Assembly: GCA_902535155.1 (NCBI GenBank)
Contig: CACASB010000002.1
Location: 1-64,000 of the forward strand
DNA: 64,000 bases
Source: an uncultured Pelagibacteraceae bacterium
GTDB lineage: Bacteria; Pseudomonadota; Alphaproteobacteria; Pelagibacterales; Pelagibacteraceae
Direction of reading: 5' to 3'
The translations under genes and the position numbers were made by a program. The notes beneath the pieces are model-generated. The model was given only the letters and a program-made list of their open reading frames with translations. It ran no database searches and was not told the DNA's origin. Positions 56,567-64,000 of the stretch are shown piece by piece. Positions within the stretch are counted from its first letter, which is position 1. Each line of letters starts with the position of its first letter.

Positions 56567-57781
56567 TTAACTAAAAATTTTTTTACATTTATTTAAAGAC
56601 TCATTTAATTGGTCTAAATCATCTTTTGTATTATAAACACCTAATGAAGCTCTAGCTGTTGCAGATAAACCAAGTTTTTCGTGCAGTATTTGACAACAAT
56701 GATGACCAGCTCTAATTGCAACACCATCTTCATCAAGGATAGTTGCTATGTCGTGTGGGTGTACGCCGTCTAAAGTAAAAGACAAAACTGATCCTTTATC
56801 TTTTGGATTGCCAATTAGTTTGACTGAATTATTTTTTCTTAATACTTCTTCACCATAAACAGTTAATTCTCTTTCATGTTTTTCAATATTTTCGATCCCA
56901 ATTTTGTTTATAAACTTAATTGACTCACCAAAGGCTATAACTTGAGCGGTTGCCATTGTGCCAGCTTCATATTTATTTGGTAATTCACCAAATGTAATTC
57001 CTTCTTTTTTAACTTCTCTTATCATTCCACCACCACCTTGATATGGAGGTAATTCTTCTAACCATTTTTTCTTCGCATACAAAATTCCTAATCCGGTAGG
57101 TCCATACATTTTGTGACAAGAGATTGCATAAAAATCACAATCAAGATCTTGCATATCAAGTTTTAAATGTGGTGCTCCTTGACAGCCGTCAATTAAAACT
57201 GGAATATTTTTTGAATGCGCTAATTTAGTAATTTCTTTTACTGGTAATATTGCTCCAGTTACATTTGATAGATGGGTTATTGCAATAATTTTTGTTTTAT
57301 CCGTAATATTTTTTTCTATAGTTTCTAGAGTAATGTCACCATTTTCATCCATTTCAGCAAATTTAATTTTTACACCTTTTGATTTTCTTAAATAGTGCCA
57401 TGGGACATAATTCGAATGGTGTTCAAGCTCAGTAAGCAAGATTTCGTCACCTTCGTTTAAATGTTTCTGACCAAATGTATTTGCGACCAAATTTATAGCT
57501 TCAGTAGCTCCTTTCGTAAAAACTATTTCATTCTTATCTTTCGCATTAATATATTTTTGAACTAGAGTTCTTGTATTTTCATATAAATTGGTAGCTGCAA
57601 CAGCTAAATAATGAATACTTCTTCCAACATTTGAGAATTCTTTAGTATAAAAATCATATATTCTATCCACAACAACTTGAGGTTTTTGAGAAGAATTTGC
57701 ACTGTCTAAGTATACAAGATCGTTATTTTGTATTTTATTGTTAAAAATAGGAAATTCTTTTTTAATATCTTTTATACTCAT
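56567..57781 (-). CDS. sufS: Cysteine desulfurase SufS
   Basis: VYLDSANSSQKPQVV, FTKGATEAINLVA, ISCHKMYGPTGLGILY, IRAGHHCCQ. Confidence 0.95.
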   Translation of the reverse strand: MSIKDIKKEFPIFNNKIQNNDLVYLDSANSSQKPQVVVDRIYDFYTKEFSNVGRSIHYLAVAATNLYENTRTLVQKYINAKDKNEIVFTKGATEAINLVANTFGQKHLNEGDEILLTELEHHSNYVPWHYLRKSKGVKIKFAEMDENGDITLETIEKNITDKTKIIAITHLSNVTGAILPVKEITKLAHSKNIPVLIDGCQGAPHLKLDMQDLDCDFYAISCHKMYGPTGLGILYAKKKWLEELPPYQGGGGMIREVKKEGITFGELPNKYEAGTMATAQVIAFGESIKFINKIGIENIEKHERELTVYGEEVLRKNNSVKLIGNPKDKGSVLSFTLDGVHPHDIATILDEDGVAIRAGHHCCQILHEKLGLSATARASLGVYNTKDDLDQLNESLNKCKKIFS

Positions 57782-59025
57782 TCTTTAACTCCCAATAAGT
57801 TCTTAATTAAGTTTTTAATTTCCTCGTCTGTTATTTTTTCAATGACGTCTAATAAAAAACCATTAATTAGAAGTTTCTTTGCTTCTTTATAATTTAGTCC
57901 TCTAGACATTAGATAAAATATTGAGTTTTCATCTAAACTTCCTGATGAGGATCCATGAGAACATTTTACATCATCAGCATAAATCTCTAATTCAGGTTTT
58001 GCATTAAACTCTGAATTTTCACTTAAAAGTATGGCATTACTTAACTGATAACCGTCTGTTTTTTGAGCCTCAGAACTTACAAATATCTTTCCCTGATAAA
58101 CTGCTTTAGATTTTTTTTCTAATACACTTTTTATTAACTGATAGCTTTTAGTGTTTTCTATCAGATGATTAATATTTGATTTTATTTCATGATGATTTTC
58201 ATCATCTAAATCAAAAATTCCATTTACAAAGGCTGAAGAATGCTGTCCTATAAGATCACAATTGATCTCATTTTTAAAAAACTTTGAACCACTGGATAAT
58301 ATAAACGTTTCAGAAACGCTGTTAGCTTCCTGCTTAATATTGTTATAAGAATATTTAATATTATTGTTAATTGATCTATCTATTTTATAATTTTTTAATA
58401 TTGATGACTTATCTAATTCAAAATTATAATAGATATTAATAAAATTTTTTTCTGAATTATCCTTGAAAATATCAATAAGTTTTAAACATGCATTTTCTTC
58501 TAACTTAAAGTCAATTCTCGAATTAGTATTTTTAAATTTTGTATCTTTATTTGTTGAGTGATAAACAACCAAAGGCTTTTTTAAACTATAATTTTTTTTA
58601 ATAATAATCTTGCAGAATTTATTAGAAAAAGCATTATTTAAATTAATTAGTGAATTAATATTTTTCTTAATAATTTCTTCACCCTGTTCAGCTAAGACTT
58701 CAATTTTATCTTTATCTTCAAACTTAAAATCAATTTTTTCAATTTTTCCATCAACTATAATAAGTTTATTATGTTCTAATTCATTTATTAATTCGATTTT
58801 ATCAATTTGATTTTCTTTACTATAATCGTTGTAGAAGGTTAGCTCACCAATATTATTTTTAATTATTTGGTTCAAATCAGAAAATTTCCAGTTTTCCAAC
58901 TTTCTATTAGGAAATCCTTGTTCGAGAAATACATTAAAGTTATTTTTCTTAAACTTTTTTTCCTGATCAGAATATGAGAAATCTCTCAAATTTTTTTCAA
59001 AGTCTGTTTTTAGTTGATCTTCCAT
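57778..59025 (-). CDS. sufD: Fe-S cluster assembly protein SufD
   Basis: SufBD C-terminal DDVKCSHGSSSGSLDENSIFYLMSRGLNYKEAKKLLINGF; operon position. Confidence 0.92.
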   Translation of the reverse strand: MEDQLKTDFEKNLRDFSYSDQEKKFKKNNFNVFLEQGFPNRKLENWKFSDLNQIIKNNIGELTFYNDYSKENQIDKIELINELEHNKLIIVDGKIEKIDFKFEDKDKIEVLAEQGEEIIKKNINSLINLNNAFSNKFCKIIIKKNYSLKKPLVVYHSTNKDTKFKNTNSRIDFKLEENACLKLIDIFKDNSEKNFINIYYNFELDKSSILKNYKIDRSINNNIKYSYNNIKQEANSVSETFILSSGSKFFKNEINCDLIGQHSSAFVNGIFDLDDENHHEIKSNINHLIENTKSYQLIKSVLEKKSKAVYQGKIFVSSEAQKTDGYQLSNAILLSENSEFNAKPELEIYADDVKCSHGSSSGSLDENSIFYLMSRGLNYKEAKKLLINGFLLDVIEKITDEEIKNLIKNLLGVKE

Positions 59026-59760
59026 TTAATTAATATTTTCATATCCTTTCTTCTCTAACTCGAGTGCTAGTTCTGGGCCACCAGATTTAATTATTTTTCC
59101 ATTCATCAAAACATGGACAAAATCAGGTTTGATATATTCTAGTAATCTCTGATAGTGAGTAATAATTAAGAAAGAGTTGTCATTTTTTCTTAGTGCATTC
59201 ACACCATCTGCAACAGTCTTAAGAGCATCAATATCTAAGCCCGAGTCTGTTTCATCTAATATAGAAAGTTTAGGTTTTAAAATAGACATTTGAAGAATTT
59301 CATTTTTCTTTTTTTCTCCACCAGAGAAGCCAACATTAAGTTGTCTGCCTAATTTTTCTTCATCAAATTTAAGTTCTTTTGCTTTTTCTTTAACAAGTTT
59401 TAAAAATTGTATTGCGTCTAATTCCTTTTCTCCTCTCGCCTTTTTTATTGCATTTAATGAAGTTTTTAAAAAAACATTCGTATTCACACCTGGAATTTCT
59501 AATGGATACTGAAAAGCTAAAAAAATTCCTTTGTGTGCACGTTCTTCAGTTTCTAATGAAAATAAATCATTATTTTCAAACAAAACCTCTCCTGTTACAT
59601 CATATCCTTTTTTTCCAGATAAAATGTTAGACAATGTACTTTTGCCTGAACCATTTGGTCCCATTATTGCGTGAACTTCACCAGGATTAATCTCTAATTT
59701 GAAATTTTGCAAAATAGATTTTTTATCAATTTTAGCATTAAGATTATTAATTTTTAACAT
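59026..59760 (-). CDS. sufC: Fe-S cluster assembly ATPase SufC
   Basis: AIMGPNGSGKSTLSNILSG, VGFSGGEKKKNEILQM, LSILDETDSGLDIDAL. Confidence 0.96.
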   Translation of the reverse strand: MLKINNLNAKIDKKSILQNFKLEINPGEVHAIMGPNGSGKSTLSNILSGKKGYDVTGEVLFENNDLFSLETEERAHKGIFLAFQYPLEIPGVNTNVFLKTSLNAIKKARGEKELDAIQFLKLVKEKAKELKFDEEKLGRQLNVGFSGGEKKKNEILQMSILKPKLSILDETDSGLDIDALKTVADGVNALRKNDNSFLIITHYQRLLEYIKPDFVHVLMNGKIIKSGGPELALELEKKGYENIN

Positions 59761-61196
59761 TAGCCAACACTTCCTTCTAAGCTAATTCCTACTAACTTTT
59801 GAGCTTCGACTGCAAATTCCATCGGCAACTGTTGTAATACTTCTTTACAAAAACCATTTACTATTAATCCAACAGCTTCTTCGGGATTTAATCCTCTTTG
59901 CTGACAATAATGTAATTGTTCCTCACTAATTTTTGATGTGGTTGCTTCATGAGCAATATTAGAGTCTGAGTTTTTATTTTTAATATATGGAACTGTATGC
60001 GCACCACATTTATTTCCCATCAATAATGAGTCACACTGTGTGAAATTATTCGAATTCGTTGCATTCGGAGAAATATCTACAAGTCCTCTGTAAGTCATAT
60101 CTGAAAATCCTGCACTTATACCTTTCGAAATAATTTTACTTTTAGTATTTTTTCCAAGATGAATCATTTTTGTACCAGTATCAGCTTTTTGATGATTATT
60201 AGTGATAGCAATTGAATAAAATTCACCTATTGAATTATCACCTTTTAAAATACAGCTTGGATATTTCCAAGTAATTGCAGATCCAGTTTCAACTTGAGTC
60301 CAAGAAATTTTTGAGTTTTTACCTTTACAGAGACCTCGTTTTGTAACAAAATTATAAATTCCACCTTTGCCATCCTTGTCTCCAGGATACCAGTTTTGAA
60401 CAGTAGAGTATTTTATTTCTGCATCATCCAATGCAATAAGTTCAACATTAGCAGCATGTAACTGATTTTCATCCCGCATTGGTGCAGTACATCCTTCTAA
60501 ATAACTTACATAACTTCCTTTATCAGCAATTATTAAAGTTCTCTCGAATTGACCTGTATCAGATGCGTTAATTCTAAAATATGTTGATAATTCCATAGGA
60601 CATCTTACTCCTGGCGGGATATAAACAAATGATCCATCGGTAAATACTGCGGAGTTAAGTGTTGCAAAAAAATGATCTGTTAAAGGTATAACTGTTCCAA
60701 GATATTTTTTTACTAATTCAGGATGTTTCTGAACAGCCTCAGAAATTGAGCAAAAAATTATTCCTTGCTTAGTCAAACTTTCTTTAAAAGTTGTAGCCAC
60801 AGAAACTGAGTCAAAAACTGCATCAACGGCTATTCCATTTAATCTTTTCTGCTCATTAAGTGGTATTCCTAACTTTTGATAAGTTTCAATTAACTTTGGA
60901 TCTAATTCATCTAAACTTTTAGGCTTATCTTTAAAACTTTTTGGAGCTGAATAATAATATAAGTCTTGATAATCTATTTTTGGGTATTTAGGTTTTTGCC
61001 AGTCTGGTTCCTTTAATACTTTTAATCTTTCAAAAGCTTTGAGCCTCCAGTCTAACAACCATTTAGGTTCCTTTTTTATATTTGAAATAAACTTTATTAC
61101 ATCTTCATTTAGGCCTTTTGGAGCTTTAATGCTTTCAATATCAGTTGAAAAACCATATTTATAATCTTTTAAATCTTCTATTTGTTTATCTCTCAT
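59760..61196 (-). CDS. sufB: Fe-S cluster assembly protein SufB
   Basis: [71 protein letters not shown]. Confidence 0.96.
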   Translation of the reverse strand: MRDKQIEDLKDYKYGFSTDIESIKAPKGLNEDVIKFISNIKKEPKWLLDWRLKAFERLKVLKEPDWQKPKYPKIDYQDLYYYSAPKSFKDKPKSLDELDPKLIETYQKLGIPLNEQKRLNGIAVDAVFDSVSVATTFKESLTKQGIIFCSISEAVQKHPELVKKYLGTVIPLTDHFFATLNSAVFTDGSFVYIPPGVRCPMELSTYFRINASDTGQFERTLIIADKGSYVSYLEGCTAPMRDENQLHAANVELIALDDAEIKYSTVQNWYPGDKDGKGGIYNFVTKRGLCKGKNSKISWTQVETGSAITWKYPSCILKGDNSIGEFYSIAITNNHQKADTGTKMIHLGKNTKSKIISKGISAGFSDMTYRGLVDISPNATNSNNFTQCDSLLMGNKCGAHTVPYIKNKNSDSNIAHEATTSKISEEQLHYCQQRGLNPEEAVGLIVNGFCKEVLQQLPMEFAVEAQKLVGISLEGSVG

Positions 61197-61619
61197 TTAT
61201 ATTCTAGCCTCTCTATTTTTTAATAAGTCACTTAATTTTTTGCTCTCAAAAAAACTGTTAATATGAATATCTAATTCATCCCAAAAATTATGAGTGATAC
61301 ATTTGGTGCTTTTACCATTGCATGATTTTTTTGAGTTTTTTTTACATCCTATTGTTTTAACTTTTTGATCTAATGCCAATAGTATATCCAAAATTTTTAA
61401 TTCTTTAGGGCTTTTGACAAGTATGTAGCCACCATTTATTCCTCTTACACTTTTTACTATATTATTTTTTTTTAATTTTAAAAATATTTGCTCTAAGTAA
61501 AGTAGAGATATACCTTGTCTTAATGAAATATCTCTTAAACTGACCGCATCATCGCTTGAAAAAACAGCCATGTCAGCTAGAGCCATAACAGCGTATCTTG
61601 ATTTAGTATTTAGCTTCAT
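61197..61619 (-). CDS. iscR: Rrf2 family regulator, IscR-like
   Basis: MKLNTKSRYAVMALADMA, LYLEQIFLKLKKNNIVKSVRGINGGYIL; C-terminal CX7CX6CX2H cluster ending CITHNFWDEL as in IscR. Confidence 0.88.
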   Translation of the reverse strand: MKLNTKSRYAVMALADMAVFSSDDAVSLRDISLRQGISLLYLEQIFLKLKKNNIVKSVRGINGGYILVKSPKELKILDILLALDQKVKTIGCKKNSKKSCNGKSTKCITHNFWDELDIHINSFFESKKLSDLLKNREARI

Positions 61620-61646
61620 AATCCTTTATTTATGCGACTTATATAT

Positions 61647-61671
61647 ATACCCGACTAAAATAGTCAAGTTT
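61647..61671 (-). promoter_or_regulatory. Type-1 IscR-like operator overlapping the suf operon promoter
   Basis: ATACCCGACTAAAATAGTCAAGTTT matches ATASYYGACTRWWWYAGTCRRSTAT at all but one position. On the minus strand it overlaps TTGACT (-35) followed at ~17 nt by ATATAA. Confidence 0.8.
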
Positions 61672-61728
61672 TTGAAATTAAAAAGACTCGCATTTTGTCA
61701 CTCCGTTGTGATAAATAAAGTTTTTTTG

Positions 61729-61743
61729 TGAGAATAATTATCA
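61729..61743. promoter_or_regulatory. Fur-like 7-1-7 box, copy 1
   Basis: TGAGAATAATTATCA vs TGATAATNATTATCA, one mismatch. Confidence 0.65.
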
Positions 61744-61758
61744 TTAACAAAAATTTTT

Positions 61759-61773
61759 TGAGAATAATTATCA
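61759..61773. promoter_or_regulatory. Fur-like 7-1-7 box, copy 2
   Basis: Identical TGAGAATAATTATCA 30 bp after copy 1; embedded in a 28-bp direct repeat (61724-61751 / 61754-61781, one mismatch). Confidence 0.65.
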
Positions 61774-61782
61774 TTAACAAAT

Positions 61783-62439
61783 ATGGAAAATAAAATTGTA
61801 GAAATATTTATTCCTGGACCAGCTGGAAGACTAGAAGCAAAATATTTTAAAAACCATAAAATAACTTCTCCTATTGCTTTAGTTTTACAGCCTCATCCTC
61901 AATACGGAGGGACGATGAATAATAAAGTTGTGGTCGAAACATTTCATGCATTTATGGATAATGGGTTTTCAGTATGTCGTGTAAATTTTAGAGGTGTTGG
62001 AAAAAGTGATGGAGAATTTGATAATGGTCAAGGTGAACTTGCTGATGCAGCGGCTGCACTTGATTGGATTGAAAGAGAAAATTTTGATAACTCGCAATGT
62101 TGGGTTGCTGGTTTTTCTTTTGGATCTTTAATTTCAATGCAACTTTTAATGAGAAGACCAGAGATAAATAGATTTATCTCAATTTCACCTCAACCTAATG
62201 TTTACGATTTCTCTTTTTTATCTCCATGTCCTACTTCAGGATTAATGATTTATGGAAAAAATGATGAATTAGTTCCAGTAGATCATATTAATGAACTTAA
62301 TAAAAGATTGTCTTCGCAAAAAGGAATTAAAGTAGATTTCCAGTCAGTTTCAGATGCTAATCATTTCTTTACTAAATCTGAAAATAATTTAAGAAAAGTT
62401 TTAGATAAATATATTCAAAAAGAATCAGCTTTATTTTAA
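61783..62439 (+). CDS. Alpha/beta hydrolase (COG2945-like)
   Basis: VEIFIPGPAGRLEAKYF, LVLQPHPQYGGTMNNKVV, RVNFRGVGKSDGEFDNGQGEL, VAGFSFGSLISMQ. Confidence 0.88.
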   Translation: MENKIVEIFIPGPAGRLEAKYFKNHKITSPIALVLQPHPQYGGTMNNKVVVETFHAFMDNGFSVCRVNFRGVGKSDGEFDNGQGELADAAAALDWIERENFDNSQCWVAGFSFGSLISMQLLMRRPEINRFISISPQPNVYDFSFLSPCPTSGLMIYGKNDELVPVDHINELNKRLSSQKGIKVDFQSVSDANHFFTKSENNLRKVLDKYIQKESALF

Positions 62440-63563
62440 AAGTTTTTTGCTAATATGCCACCAGTCATAGGTAATTCACATCCAGTTGTATTTGGAAAAG
62501 TTATAGGAAGTTTTAAATATGAGCGGATAGCAAGATATGCAAAAGCCTGGGACTCTACGAAATCTCCATCAACTCCATAATTATCAGACGTTTCGAATTT
62601 TAATTTATTATAACTATCTCTTTTAATTCTTTCAATTAATGTTTTGTTTTTTCTACCCCCTCCACATAAAATAACTTTAGAAATCTTTTGATTATGTTTT
62701 GAAATTTCTTCTAATAATTTATTTGCAATAATACTGCTTGTAAAATCTGTAATTGTTGAAGCTCCATCTTCTAAATCGAGACCTCTTAAAAAATTTATTT
62801 CGAAATCATTTACATCAAATGAATTTATATTTTCAGCTGAAATATTTTCAAAGTCCTCTAAAGCTTGATCAAGTATTAATTTATTTGTTTTACCACAACT
62901 TGCGAGTTCTCCGTTACTGTCATAATTACCTTTTTTATTTCGTCTAATCCATTCGTCAATTAAACAATTTCCAGGGCCAATATCTTTGCTTATTAAATTT
63001 TCCTCTTTTAAATCTTTAATTATGGTTAAATTAGATATTCCGCCGATATTCAAAATACAAACTGGAAGATCAATTTTTTTTTCTTTAATGATTATTTGAT
63101 GAAAGATTGGTGACAAAGGAGCACCTTCCCCGCCCCTCAATAAATCATTTTGTCTAAAATTGTAAATAACCTTTTTTTTTGAAAGTTGAGATAACAAATT
63201 TCCATCGCCAAGTTGTTTTGAGTATTTGTTTTTTGGACTGTGCAATATTGTTTGTCCATGGAAACCGATTAAATCTACTTCAAATTCTTTGTTTTTAATT
63301 AAGTTTGAAACAACATTTGAGTGAAATAAGGTAATTTTTCTCTCCAAATCATTGATTTCTGTAATAAATTTTTTTATATCGTCGATTTTATTAATATTTC
63401 TTTTTAATCTGTAGATATTTTCTGAGAGTTCGTCTGAATACTGAAAGTATTTATTGATCAAAACTTTATAATGTGTTTCGCCATCTGAATTGATTACCGA
63501 AGCATCGACACCATCACCAGAAGTGCCACTCATTAAACCTAGACAATTTAAAGATTTGTTCAC
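62436..63563 (-). CDS. anmK: Anhydro-N-acetylmuramic acid kinase
   Basis: GLMSGTSGDGVDASVI, IGFHGQTILHSP, ILNIGGISNLT, DIGPGNCLIDEW, NTTGCELPMTGGILA. Confidence 0.94.
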   Translation of the reverse strand: MNKSLNCLGLMSGTSGDGVDASVINSDGETHYKVLINKYFQYSDELSENIYRLKRNINKIDDIKKFITEINDLERKITLFHSNVVSNLIKNKEFEVDLIGFHGQTILHSPKNKYSKQLGDGNLLSQLSKKKVIYNFRQNDLLRGGEGAPLSPIFHQIIIKEKKIDLPVCILNIGGISNLTIIKDLKEENLISKDIGPGNCLIDEWIRRNKKGNYDSNGELASCGKTNKLILDQALEDFENISAENINSFDVNDFEINFLRGLDLEDGASTITDFTSSIIANKLLEEISKHNQKISKVILCGGGRKNKTLIERIKRDSYNKLKFETSDNYGVDGDFVESQAFAYLAIRSYLKLPITFPNTTGCELPMTGGILAKNF

Positions 63564-63622
63564 AATTTATTTTTCAATCAAATTAAAATAAGTATATTGA
63601 ATTATTAGTAATAATTTAAAAA

Positions 63623-64000
63623 ATGAAAAATTCATTTATATCTGAGTTTAAAGAAAGAGAGTATTTTAATCAATGTACTAATTCTGATGAGCTGGATAAT
63701 TTGATGAAGAATAAAAAAATTAATGCATATATTGGTTTTGATTGTACAGCTCAAAGTTTGCATGTAGGTAGTTTATTACAAATAATGTGTTTAAGAATGC
63801 TTCAAAGATACGGTCACCGACCAATCGTGTTGCTAGGTGGTGGTACTACCATGATTGGGGACCCATCTGGTAAAGAGGAAACAAGAAAAATTCTATCAAA
63901 TAAGGAAATTGATAAAAATATAAAAAATATAAAAAAAGTCTTTGATATTTTTTTAGATAAAAAAAATATTAAAACGAAACCAATTTTCGTAAATAATTTG
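63623..64000 (+). CDS. tyrS: Tyrosyl-tRNA synthetase (5' part; truncated by window edge)
   Basis: Translation [89 protein letters not shown]. Confidence 0.93.
   Translation, partial: MKNSFISEFKEREYFNQCTNSDELDNLMKNKKINAYIGFDCTAQSLHVGSLLQIMCLRMLQRYGHRPIVLLGGGTTMIGDPSGKEETRKILSNKEIDKNIKNIKKVFDIFLDKKNIKTKPIFVNNL

Noticed and set aside
1-64000. CRISPR arrays, transposases, prophage, toxin-antitoxin or restriction systems
   Set aside because: No regularly spaced repeats, IS-type inverted repeats, integrases or defence-family motifs were seen in the translations; the only tandem repeat is the two-copy operator near 61724-61781.

Overview
AT-rich, densely packed bacterial window that looks like a streamlined marine alphaproteobacterium of the SAR11/Pelagibacter type. 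This lineage call is inferred from composition, gene content and synteny; no search was run. Conserved blocks: MTA salvage (class II aldolase, mtnA, mtnP, apt), dTDP-sugar genes (rmlBAC plus a reductase), a copper-type cupredoxin with a DUF4396 protein, one elongator tRNA-Met(CAU), tldD/pmbA, a taurine/sulfonate-like block (class III aminotransferase, alanine dehydrogenase, tauABC with a very long TauC, Ldh-family dehydrogenase, phosphate acyltransferase, HisD/HpsN-like dehydrogenase), an alternative oxidase, cysE/cysK with an ETHE1-like MBL protein, a cluster of small GYD/DUF1330-type proteins, two aldehyde dehydrogenases with DUF779 and DsrE partners, glnA, and a complete SUF operon with its Rrf2 regulator. 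The window ends with anmK and a truncated tyrS. Surface-sugar genes are interspersed. The most notable non-coding signals are a near-consensus type-1 IscR box over the suf promoter, two tandem Fur-like 7-1-7 boxes 30 bp apart in the same intergenic region, a GC-rich hairpin over the annotated start of the DUF779 gene, a perfect 19-bp dyad upstream of the DsrE gene, and an intercistronic terminator between tauA and tauB. No CRISPR array, rRNA, phage or transposase was seen.
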